Assembly: GCA_029851835.1 (NCBI GenBank)
Contig: JARKVD010000004.1
Coordinates: 1-64,000, forward strand
Source: Clostridium sp.
GTDB taxonomy: Bacteria; Bacillota; Clostridia; Clostridiales; Clostridiaceae
Length of the DNA: 64,000 nucleotides
Direction of reading: 5' to 3'
Shown in pieces: positions 17,384 through 25,472 of the stretch. A program made the position numbers and the translations under genes. Numbering within the stretch: the first letter of the stretch is position 1; every line of letters begins with the position of its first letter. The notes below the pieces were generated by a model. The model was not told the origin of the DNA. It made no database searches and saw only the letters and a list, made by a program, of their open reading frames with translations.

Positions 17384-19125
17384 GTTTTTCATATCCATTA
17401 AAAGATAAGGAAGTTCTTAAGGACATCAGTTTTACTGTTGAGTCTGGAGAGTTTATAGTTATATGTGGCAAGTCAGGATGTGGTAAAAGTACATTGCTTC
17501 GCCATCTTAAAACCACCTTAACGCCTCATGGGAAAAGGCAGGGAGAAATTAGATTCAAAGGCAGAAGACTTGAAGAGCTTGAGTTAAGAATTCAAGCTTC
17601 AGAAATTGGTTATGTATTGCAAAATCCTGATAACCAAATAGTCACAGATAAGGTTTGGCATGAACTTGCATTTGGATTAGAAAGCTTAGGGTATGATAGC
17701 AATACAATAAGACTAAGGGTGGCGGAAATGGCTAGTTTTTTTGGAATCCAAACTTGGTTTATGAAAAGTGTAACAGAGTTATCGGGAGGGCAAAAGCAGT
17801 TACTTAATTTGGCTTCCATTATGGCTATGCAGCCTTCAGTTCTAGTTTTGGATGAACCAACATCACAACTTGATCCTATTGCAGCTAATGATTTTTTAGC
17901 AACTATAAAGAAAATTAATAGAGAAATTGGAACAACGATAATAATGACTGAACACCATTTAGAAGAAGTTTTTACAATGGCTGATAGGGTTATAGTGATG
18001 GATGACGGTAAGATTATAGTCAATGATACTCCTATGAGGGTAGGGGAGAGGTTAAAGAGAATTAATCATGAAATGTTTACAGCTATGCCTACTGCTATGA
18101 AGGTACATGCAATGGTTGAAAATAATTTACCATGTCCGATTACTGTAAGAGATGGGCGAAGATGGATAAGTGATTTAATAAAGGATGAAGAAATTTTACA
18201 TAACAGTGTTAAGAAGAATAATCAAATAAATAGTAAAAGTAATTTAGAAAATAAAGAGCCAAGTGAAAATAGAAAAATAAGAAAATCTTATTTACGATTA
18301 GGGAAAAAAGTATGTGATGATAAGGATATAGCAGTTAAGTTAAAAGATGTATGGTTTAGATATGAGAAAAATGGAGTTGATATAATTAAAGATTTATCAC
18401 TTCAGGTATATTCAGGGGAGTTTTATTGTATTCTTGGAGGAAATGGTACAGGAAAAACTACAACACTTTCAATAATTAATGGCATAAATAAACCTTATAG
18501 AGGACGAGTAGAGATTGGTGGAAAAGATATAAAGGGGATAGGAACTAAAGAGCTGTTTCAAAACAATTTAGGGGTGTTGCCACAGAACCCTCAAGTTTTA
18601 TTTGTAAAGAAGACAGTGGAACTGGATTTACAAGAGATGTTATCAAGGGTAAAAATATCTAAGGAAGAAAAAAGAAGGAGAGTTTTAGAGGTTGCAAAGA
18701 TGGTTGAGATTGAGGATTTACTGACTATGCACCCTTATGACTTAAGTGGAGGGGAACAACAAAGAGCTGCCTTAGCAAAGATTTTGCTGTTAAATCCTAA
18801 AGTTATCTTACTTGATGAACCTACAAAGGGACTAGATAGTTACTTTAAAGAGAAGCTAGCCAGGATACTAAGAAAGTTGCTTAAAGCTGGTTCAACAGTA
18901 GTGATGGTGTCTCATGATATTGAATTCTGTGCTAAATATGCAGATAGATGTTCATTATTTTTTGATGGGAATGTAGTAACAACGGATTTAACAAATAAAT
19001 TTTTCTCAGGAAACAGTTTTTATACAACCTCTGCTAATAGAATGTCACGTCATGTATTTAAAGATGCAGTAACTTGTGAGGATGTGATTGAATTATGCAA
19101 AGAAAATCAGAAGAAAATAATTTAG
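17356..19125 (+). CDS. ecfA: ECF transporter ATPase, EcfA1-EcfA2 fusion
   Basis: 589 residues with two complete ABC ATPase halves. Half 1: Walker A GKSGCGKST from residue 38, signature LSGGQ, Walker B VLVLDEPTSQLDP. Half 2: Walker A GGNGTGKTT from residue 361, signature LSGGEQQR, Walker B VILLDEPTKGLD. A charged linker of about 50 residues joins them near 275-325. Fused EcfA pairs are known in Firmicutes. The start overlaps ecfT by 28 bp and has its own GGAGG site at 17344-17348. The end overlaps the EcfS gene by 31 bp, so the three are translationally coupled. Confidence 0.93.
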   Translation: METFEIRCLSFSYPLKDKEVLKDISFTVESGEFIVICGKSGCGKSTLLRHLKTTLTPHGKRQGEIRFKGRRLEELELRIQASEIGYVLQNPDNQIVTDKVWHELAFGLESLGYDSNTIRLRVAEMASFFGIQTWFMKSVTELSGGQKQLLNLASIMAMQPSVLVLDEPTSQLDPIAANDFLATIKKINREIGTTIIMTEHHLEEVFTMADRVIVMDDGKIIVNDTPMRVGERLKRINHEMFTAMPTAMKVHAMVENNLPCPITVRDGRRWISDLIKDEEILHNSVKKNNQINSKSNLENKEPSENRKIRKSYLRLGKKVCDDKDIAVKLKDVWFRYEKNGVDIIKDLSLQVYSGEFYCILGGNGTGKTTTLSIINGINKPYRGRVEIGGKDIKGIGTKELFQNNLGVLPQNPQVLFVKKTVELDLQEMLSRVKISKEEKRRRVLEVAKMVEIEDLLTMHPYDLSGGEQQRAALAKILLLNPKVILLDEPTKGLDSYFKEKLARILRKLLKAGSTVVMVSHDIEFCAKYADRCSLFFDGNVVTTDLTNKFFSGNSFYTTSANRMSRHVFKDAVTCEDVIELCKENQKKII

Positions 19126-19907
19126 AAGAATTGTATATGTATAATGAAGATCAGAAAGAAAAATTAGGATTAGAAGGCTCAAAAAAATATAAGCGGTTAA
19201 AAAAAAGATTAAGTGAAAGAACTGTTTTAGCAGCATTATTGATTTTGATAGCAATTCCAATTACTATAGCCTTTGGTATATTTGTTTTGGATGACAGAAA
19301 ATATTATTTTGTTAGTATACTTATAGTCTTATATACTATGATTCCATTCTTTATGATATTTGAAAGACGAAAGCCGCAAGCTAGGGAGCTCATAGTAATA
19401 TCTGTGTTAGCAGCTATTGCAGTGGCTGGAAGAACAGCTTTTTTTATGCTGCAACAGTTCAAACCTTTAGTAGCAGTAGTAATAATATCAGGTGTGTGTT
19501 TTGGGGGAGAAGCAGGATTCATGGTAGGTGCTGTTTCAGGGTTTGTTTCTAATTTTTTATTTGGACAGGGTCCATGGACTCCATGGCAGATGTTTGCTTT
19601 TGGTATTATTGGCTTCATTGCAGGGGTTTTATTTAAACTAGGCAGATTAAAGAAGAGTAGATTAGCTCTATGCATATATGGAGGAATCGCCACTTTCGCA
19701 ATTTGTGGACCAATATTAAATACGGCATCTGTATTTATGATGTATTCTAAATTTAGCTATGAAGCTTGGATCGCTTGTATGATTTCAGGTGTTCCCTTTG
19801 ATTTTGTGCACGCTGTGGCCACGGTGTTCTTTTTATTTATTATTTCTCAGCCAATGATTGAGAAGCTTGATAGAATTAAAATTAAGTATGGACTTATTGA
19901 GCCGTAG
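19095..19907 (+). CDS. ECF transporter substrate-binding S component, probably corrinoid-specific
   Basis: 270 residues: a polar N-terminus of about 40, then six or more membrane helices. S-component traits include the ARELIVISVLAAIAVAGR opening helix, with small residues that pack on EcfT, and GEAGFMVGAVSGFVSNFLFG. No vitamin specificity motif is decisive; assignment to cobalamin or cobinamide rests on the riboswitch and on neighbours with DUF4430. The ATG at 19095 lies inside the end of the ATPase gene with a weak GAGG site; ATG at 19137 is an alternative start that would shorten the polar N-terminus by 14 residues. Confidence 0.82.
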   Translation: MQRKSEENNLEELYMYNEDQKEKLGLEGSKKYKRLKKRLSERTVLAALLILIAIPITIAFGIFVLDDRKYYFVSILIVLYTMIPFFMIFERRKPQARELIVISVLAAIAVAGRTAFFMLQQFKPLVAVVIISGVCFGGEAGFMVGAVSGFVSNFLFGQGPWTPWQMFAFGIIGFIAGVLFKLGRLKKSRLALCIYGGIATFAICGPILNTASVFMMYSKFSYEAWIACMISGVPFDFVHAVATVFFLFIISQPMIEKLDRIKIKYGLIEP

Positions 19908-19948
19908 ATTAAAGGTATGTCCATATAAGAAGTATGAAATGATGAGAT

Positions 19949-20022
19949 AAAAGTCAGGATACAATAATGTGAGTAGCCCCTGTCTACTTGACAGGAACAT
20001 ATCTATGTATCCTGGCTTTTAT
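19949..20022 (+). terminator. Structured terminator of the cobalamin-uptake operon
   Basis: An outer stem (AAAGTCAGGATAC at about 19950-19962 with GTATCCTGGCTTT at about 20007-20019) encloses an inner stem CCTGTC/GACAGG (19979-19995). A T-rich tail follows. The nested shape is more complex than a plain terminator. Confidence 0.7.
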
Positions 20023-20113
20023 TAGAGTTTTAAAGTAACAAATTATAGGTTATAATATGGAAATGATGAATGAAATATAAGACTTAAAATAGATGTATAA
20101 TAAGGAGAAACAT

Positions 20114-21319
20114 ATGGCTAAGGTAATAGTAGTTGGAGGGGGCCCTGCTGGAATAATGGCAGCTTTAAGTGCTTCAAAGACTAATGAAGTGATATTAATA
20201 GAAAGAAATAATGAAATTGGAAAAAAGCTAAAGCTTACAGGTGGAGGCAGATGTAACATCACTAATAATAGGGCAATAGAAGAATTGTTTGATAAGGTTG
20301 TTACTAATAAAAAGTTTTTGTATAGTGCTTTTTATACTTTTTCCAATGATGACTTACTTTCATATTTTAAAGAAAACAATCTTGAATATAAAGTTGAATA
20401 TGATGAGAAGGTTTATACTGCAAGCGATAGAGCTGATGATGTTATAGAAGTGTTAAAGAATGACCTTAGAAAAAATGGAGTTAAAGTTATTTATAATACA
20501 TTGGTTGGAGATTTGTTAGTAGAGGAGGGAGAAGTAAAAGGTGTTATTACCTATAGTGGGGATAAGCTTTTAGGTGACAAAGTTATAATTACTACAGGGG
20601 GTAAAAGTTATCCGCAGACAGGCTCAGATGGGTATATGTATGAGGTCCTTAAGAAACATGGACACAATATAAAGCCTTTATATCCTGCCTTAATACCTCT
20701 TGTTATAAAGGAGGATTTTGTGAGAAATCTTCAAGGGGTATCTATGAAGGAAGTAGTAATTTCTACAAAAATTAAAAAGAAAAAGATAGAATTAACGGGT
20801 GATATGATTTTTACTCATTTTGGAATCTCTGGTCCAGGAGTTCTGAAGTTTTCATCATATATAAATAAGCAGCTAGATAATGGAGAGGTAGAAATAAATT
20901 TAGATTTTCTTCCAGATAAGTCAAGGGAGGAAATTTCAAAGGTTATTAGAAGTAATCCTAATAAAAGTATGCTTAATAATTTAAAGACTATTTTACCACA
21001 GAATTTTGCAAAGGAAATTCTAAACCTCTTAGGATTAACAGAAGTTAGCATCCATGATTTAAAGAAGGAAGCTGAAAGAAATCTTATTGATTATATTAAG
21101 GAAATGAGACTTACAGTTAGAGAAACTTTAACAATTAAAGCTGCAATGGTAACTAGCGGTGGAGTAGATGTTAAAGAAATTAATTCATCAAATATGGAGT
21201 CAAAGCTTATAAAGAATCTATATTTTGCTGGGGAGGTTATAGATATTGATGCTGAAACCGGAGGATATAATCTTCAAATAGCATTTTCAACAGGGTATTT
21301 AGCTGGTTGTGGGTATTAA
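20114..21319 (+). CDS. FAD-dependent oxidoreductase, HI0933/BaiN-like flavoprotein
   Basis: About 401 residues. The N-terminal dinucleotide-binding motif is VVGGGPAGIMAAL; LTGGGRCNITNN follows, and the C-terminal YFAGEVIDIDAETGGYN (17 residues) closes the FAD site. These are the marks of the HI0933-like/aminoacetone oxidase/BaiN family. The biochemical role is unsettled; some members reduce unsaturated bile acid intermediates, but most are uncharacterised. ATG at 20114 is chosen because AAGGAG lies 8 bases upstream; an in-frame ATG at 20093 would place the ribosome site inside the gene. Confidence 0.85.
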   Translation: MAKVIVVGGGPAGIMAALSASKTNEVILIERNNEIGKKLKLTGGGRCNITNNRAIEELFDKVVTNKKFLYSAFYTFSNDDLLSYFKENNLEYKVEYDEKVYTASDRADDVIEVLKNDLRKNGVKVIYNTLVGDLLVEEGEVKGVITYSGDKLLGDKVIITTGGKSYPQTGSDGYMYEVLKKHGHNIKPLYPALIPLVIKEDFVRNLQGVSMKEVVISTKIKKKKIELTGDMIFTHFGISGPGVLKFSSYINKQLDNGEVEINLDFLPDKSREEISKVIRSNPNKSMLNNLKTILPQNFAKEILNLLGLTEVSIHDLKKEAERNLIDYIKEMRLTVRETLTIKAAMVTSGGVDVKEINSSNMESKLIKNLYFAGEVIDIDAETGGYNLQIAFSTGYLAGCGY

Positions 21320-21330
21320 TAGTTATTTAC

Positions 21331-21375
21331 AAAGTAGATGAAGCATTTGTTTAAGCTTCATCTACTTTATTTTTG
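21331..21375 (+). terminator. Rho-independent terminator
   Basis: A 14-bp perfect stem (21331-21344 with 21355-21368) followed by a T run, 11 bp after the flavoprotein stop. Confidence 0.88.
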
Positions 21376-21466
21376 GCAAAATATTGGTATTTTATTTATT
21401 TAATCATATAATTAAACAGTGTAAATGATTTTATTTGATTAGTTTAGCATTTGAAGGAGATTTAAA

Positions 21467-22441
21467 ATGAATAAGAAAAAATTTTATACCAGCAGGATAA
21501 ATATTGTATTGCTGGCGACTCTTTGCTGTGCATTATGGGGAAGCGCCTTTCCCTGTGTAAAAGTAAGCTATGAACTTTTTAATGTAGCTTCAGGTGATGT
21601 TTCAACAAAGTTAATTCTGGCAGGGTATAGATTTGCTTTAGCAGGAATAACTGTTTTAGTGTTTCAAGGAGTTGCTAAAAAGAACATATTTAAATATTCA
21701 GGAAGGGAGTTTGTGGAAATGACTATTATGGGACTTGCTCAAACAACTCTTCAATATACTTTTTTTTATGTAGGAATGGCGTATGCATCAGGGGTTAGCG
21801 GTTCTATAGTTAATGGAACAGGAACTTTTTTCAGCATAATTATTGCACATTTTATCTATAAGAATGACAGGATTAATTTTAATAAGGCTATTGGATGTAT
21901 TATTGGTTTTCTAGGAGTTGTTATAGTAAATTTAAGAGGTGGCTCCCTTTCAGAAAGTGGGTTCACTTTAATGGGAGAGGGTTTTATAATTTTAGCAGCA
22001 TTTATTACTTCAGCTGCTGGAGTATATGGGAAGAAGATTACTCAAAATAAGGATGCATCAGTGGTAACTGGATATCAATTATTTATAGGTGGCGTTATTT
22101 TAACCGCATCAGGCTTTATTTTGGGTGGAAGTCTTACAGGCTTCACATTAAAATCTACAGCACTTCTTATATATATGGCTTTATTGTCTTCAGTGGCTTT
22201 TGCAGTGTGGTCTGAATTACTAAAGTATAATAAGGTTGGAATCATAGCTATGTTTAACTTTCTAATACCTGTATTTGGAACTCTTTTATCCGCAATTATT
22301 CTTAGTGAAAATATATTTGATATAAGGATTCTAATAGCTTTAATTTTAGTTTGTACTGGAATATTTTTGGTTTACAGGGTTAAACCTGAAAAAGAAGTTG
22401 TTAATAAAAAAAATAGTAGTAATGTCTTTGAGTTAAAATGA
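21467..22441 (+). CDS. DMT-superfamily EamA-type transporter
   Basis: 324 residues, ten predicted membrane helices in two homologous EamA halves. Features are the LCCALWGSAFPCVK first helix, the G-F-L-G-V-V-I-V-N-L-R helix closing the first half, and the second-half segment ending in FNFLIPVFGTLLS, typical of RhaT/EamA transporters. Such proteins export amino acids, metabolites or drugs; the substrate is unknown. It has an AAGGAG ribosome site and is a single-gene unit between terminators, convergent with the AraC gene. Confidence 0.85.
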   Translation: MNKKKFYTSRINIVLLATLCCALWGSAFPCVKVSYELFNVASGDVSTKLILAGYRFALAGITVLVFQGVAKKNIFKYSGREFVEMTIMGLAQTTLQYTFFYVGMAYASGVSGSIVNGTGTFFSIIIAHFIYKNDRINFNKAIGCIIGFLGVVIVNLRGGSLSESGFTLMGEGFIILAAFITSAAGVYGKKITQNKDASVVTGYQLFIGGVILTASGFILGGSLTGFTLKSTALLIYMALLSSVAFAVWSELLKYNKVGIIAMFNFLIPVFGTLLSAIILSENIFDIRILIALILVCTGIFLVYRVKPEKEVVNKKNSSNVFELK

Positions 22442-22482
22442 AAAATTAAAGATGTAATTTCTGTAAAATTACCATGAATGAA

Positions 22483-22526
22483 ATAGAGAACAAAATTACA
22501 GTGGAATTTTGTTCTCTATTATTTTT
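22483..22526. terminator. Terminator between convergent transporter and AraC genes
   Basis: A 15-bp perfect stem (22483-22497 with 22505-22519), seven-base loop, and a T-rich tail on the plus strand. An A-rich left flank is weaker on the minus strand. Confidence 0.82.
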
Positions 22527-22577
22527 GTGGTTTTTATATATATTTAAAGTTGTTATTAACCTATGTTTCATAGAAAA

Positions 22578-23429
22578 CTATTCAATGATTTCTTTTGCTG
22601 TAAGAGCGCCATTTCTATAAGCTCTAGGGGAAATTCCCGTTACCTTTTTAAACATTTGACTAAAGTAAGAGGAGTTTGAGAATCCAACTATAGAAGTTAT
22701 ATCCCTAACAGTATAATTTGTATTAACTAAAAGATTTTTTGATTCTTCAATACGCTTTTTAATTAAGTAGTTTATTGGGGATATTCCCATCTGCTTTGTA
22801 AATAGGTGTACTAGGTGAAATTTATTAATGTAGGTCATGCTAGACAGTAGGTCTAAGTTAATATCCTGTGAAAAATTTGAGTCGATGTAGTTTTTGATTT
22901 TCAAACATTCAACATTAAGCTTTTCAGAGGTTTCTGTGATTAAAAGGTCAGGGCTTGTATTTCTAGTAATGTAAATTAAAAATAAAGTCAATATGCTTTT
23001 ACATGCTAGCTCATAGTTTTGTTTTTTCTCTTCCAGTTCTTCCATAAGGATGTTAAGATAATAAAGAATTTCATGTTTTTTATTATCAAAATTGAATTGT
23101 TTAAACACTAAGGTATTGTTAGCTTCTTCTAAGGCAAGGTTGTTAATTCCAAATACGATATATTCTAAAGCGTCACTAGAGTTTACAGATTTTTCTGTAT
23201 GATAACAGTTTGGATTTATTATAATTAAATCACCTTCTGAAACAGAAATGTTTTGTCTATCTATTTCGAAAAATCCGTGGCCTTTAGTTATAAAAAACAG
23301 CTCGGTAAAAGGATGGACGTGAGGGGTGCTGTGCCAATCACTTCCGTATTTTGCTTTACTTATATATATTAATTCAAAGTTTAAATTTGTTATATTTTTT
23401 TCATCTACTAAATATGTATTGTTACTCAT
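22578..23429 (-). CDS. AraC-family transcriptional regulator of the galacto-N-biose cluster
   Basis: 283 residues. An N-terminal cupin-type sensor domain (about 1-150, with H-P-F-T-E-L-F and a glycine-rich H-G-F-F-E-I turn) is joined to a C-terminal double helix-turn-helix (about 185-278) with the usual GFSNSSYFSQMFKKVTG-like end. It is divergent from the ABC permease operon across a 220-bp gap, the usual position for a local activator. The ligand is presumably a host-glycan disaccharide or its product; this is inferred from context. Confidence 0.88.
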   Translation of the reverse strand: MSNNTYLVDEKNITNLNFELIYISKAKYGSDWHSTPHVHPFTELFFITKGHGFFEIDRQNISVSEGDLIIINPNCYHTEKSVNSSDALEYIVFGINNLALEEANNTLVFKQFNFDNKKHEILYYLNILMEELEEKKQNYELACKSILTLFLIYITRNTSPDLLITETSEKLNVECLKIKNYIDSNFSQDINLDLLSSMTYINKFHLVHLFTKQMGISPINYLIKKRIEESKNLLVNTNYTVRDITSIVGFSNSSYFSQMFKKVTGISPRAYRNGALTAKEIIE

Positions 23430-23572
23430 ATGTCACCTCGTTAGAATGGTTGTCTATATTATACCATAAGATTTGAAAAGTTTGAATTCTTTGCAAAATA
23501 AGATAAGTAAAATATTTGAATAATTTCAAAAATAAATATATTGCCAAGGAAAACAATATACATAAATAAATC

Positions 23573-23589
23573 AACAATAAATTTGTTGT
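23573..23589. promoter_or_regulatory. Near-palindromic candidate operator (copy 1)
   Basis: AACAATAAATTTGTTGT, an imperfect inverted repeat 60 bp before the first permease start. A copy matching at 15 of 17 positions sits 55 bp before the binding-protein gene at 30894. Shared only by the two transcription units of this cluster as far as I could see. Confidence 0.5.
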
Positions 23590-23649
23590 GTAAAAGATTT
23601 CAGAAAAGTAAACTAATTATAATGGGCGAATTGGGAAGGGGAAATATTT

Positions 23650-24543
23650 ATGAAAAAGAAGAGTCGAGGAAAAGGTTTATTTGTAACGCTGTCTTTATTA
23701 CCTGCGTTAATTTTATTCGTTTTATTTATGGTTGTACCAACTATAAATGTATTTTGGATGTCTTTATTTAAATGGGGAGGGCTGACAAATAATAAAAAGT
23801 TTGTAGGCTTTAATAATTTTAAAATTTTATTCCAAGATATGAATTTTGTTAGATCGCTTAAAAACACGTTATTCTTGATTGTTATAGTTACTATTGTGAC
23901 ATTAGTTCTAGCAATTGTTTTAGCAGCAATTTTATCTAGAGAGAACATCAAGTTTAAAAATTTCTTTAGAATAATATTCTACCTGCCTAATATACTATCA
24001 GTTGTTGTTATATCATCAATATTCTCAGCTATATTAGATTCAAATACTGGTATAGTTAATGCGACCTTGGGATTCTTTAATTTGGAGTCATTGCAGAGAA
24101 TGTGGCTTGGTGATCAAAAGGCTGTAATATGGTGTATTGCTATAGCTATGATATGGCAAGCGATTGGTTATTACATGGTTATGTATATGGCTGGAATGAG
24201 TAGTATTCCAAATAGTTTATATGAGGCTGCAGATTTAGAAGGAGCTTCAAAGGTATATCAATTCTTTAATATTACTTTACCACTTGTATGGAATACCGTT
24301 AGAACAACACTAACATTCTTTATTATAAGTAGTATTAATCTAAGCTTTTTGTTTGTAAAGGTAATGACAAGTGGAGGACCAGATGGATCATCAGAGGTAC
24401 TTCTAAGTTATATGTACAAGCAGGCATATTCTAACTCAGCTTATGGATATGGAATGGCCATTGGTGTAGTTATATTTATTTTTTCTTTTGGGTTATCACT
24501 TGTTATCAACAAATGTACTAAAAGAGATACAATACAATTCTAG
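23650..24543 (+). CDS. Carbohydrate ABC transporter permease (MalF/UgpA type)
   Basis: 297 residues with six membrane helices. The cytoplasmic coupling loop carries the EAA-type motif YEAADLEGASKVYQFF (E-A-A-x3-G), and the N-terminal helix plus FWMSLFKWGG match the CUT1 sugar permease family. It is the first gene after the AraC divergent region and is followed 11 bp later by a second permease. With the binding protein at 30966 it should import a disaccharide such as galacto-N-biose or lacto-N-biose. No ATPase gene is in the cluster; a shared MsmK-type ATPase is likely elsewhere. Confidence 0.9.
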   Translation: MKKKSRGKGLFVTLSLLPALILFVLFMVVPTINVFWMSLFKWGGLTNNKKFVGFNNFKILFQDMNFVRSLKNTLFLIVIVTIVTLVLAIVLAAILSRENIKFKNFFRIIFYLPNILSVVVISSIFSAILDSNTGIVNATLGFFNLESLQRMWLGDQKAVIWCIAIAMIWQAIGYYMVMYMAGMSSIPNSLYEAADLEGASKVYQFFNITLPLVWNTVRTTLTFFIISSINLSFLFVKVMTSGGPDGSSEVLLSYMYKQAYSNSAYGYGMAIGVVIFIFSFGLSLVINKCTKRDTIQF

Positions 24544-24554
24544 GAGGTAGTAGT

Positions 24555-25460
24555 GTGAAGAATATGAAGAAAAAGTTTAATAATATGTCATCGGATCAAT
24601 TGGTAAAATTCTTTATATACTTTTGCTTAAGCGCATTTGCATTAAGCATAATAATTCCTCTTGGATGGTCCATATTAGCTTCGATTAAACATAAATCAGA
24701 GTTCTACGGAAATCCATGGGCATTACCAAAAGGTTTCTATTGGGAGAACTTCCAAAAGGCCTTTGTAGAAGCTAAAATGGGAGAATATTTCATAAACTCT
24801 ATATTTGTAACTGCTTTAGCTTTAGTTATTCTTTTAGCAGTTGCAATACCAGCAGCTTATGTATTATCTAGATTCGACTTCAAGGGAAATAAAATAATAA
24901 ATGGTTTATTTTCAGCAGGATTATTTATCAATGTTAACTATATTGTAGTACCAATCTTCTTATTAGTACTTGATGGAGAAAAGTTAGTAAGACAGATGTT
25001 TGCGCTGCCAATGGCAATGACTGTGTTTTTAGATAATAAGATAGTGTTAGCATTGATTTATGCAGCAACCAGTCTACCATTTACAATACATCTTTTAGCG
25101 AATTACTTGAAGACTATTTCCAAATCTTATGAAGAAGCAGCAGAAATTGATGGCTGCAGTTACTTCCAAACATTAAAAAAGGTTATTATACCAATGGCTA
25201 AGCCAAGTATTATAACAGTTATTTTATTTAATTTCTTATCTTTCTGGAATGAGTATATTATTGCATTAACAATGCTTCCAAACTCATCCAAAACACTGCC
25301 TGTTGGATTGTTAAATCTATTCCAGGTTCAAAAGACGGCAACGGACTATGGTGCGCTTTATGCAGGTTTAGTTATAGTAATGGTGCCAACAATAATTTTA
25401 TATATTATGGTTCAAAAGAAACTTACAGAAGGTATGTCTATAGGTGGACTGAAAGAATAG
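24555..25460 (+). CDS. Carbohydrate ABC transporter permease (MalG/UgpE type)
   Basis: 301 residues with six membrane helices. The EAA loop is YEEAAEIDGCSYFQTL, and the C-terminal FWNEYIIALTML segment is typical of CUT1 MalG-type partners. GTG start at 24555 with TAGGAGGTAG just upstream; the nearby GTG at 24553 reads straight into a stop. It pairs with the permease 11 bp upstream and is followed 12 bp later by the GH112 phosphorylase, so import and intracellular phosphorolysis are produced together. Confidence 0.9.
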   Translation: MKNMKKKFNNMSSDQLVKFFIYFCLSAFALSIIIPLGWSILASIKHKSEFYGNPWALPKGFYWENFQKAFVEAKMGEYFINSIFVTALALVILLAVAIPAAYVLSRFDFKGNKIINGLFSAGLFINVNYIVVPIFLLVLDGEKLVRQMFALPMAMTVFLDNKIVLALIYAATSLPFTIHLLANYLKTISKSYEEAAEIDGCSYFQTLKKVIIPMAKPSIITVILFNFLSFWNEYIIALTMLPNSSKTLPVGLLNLFQVQKTATDYGALYAGLVIVMVPTIILYIMVQKKLTEGMSIGGLKE

Positions 25461-25472
25461 GGGGAAGACAGA

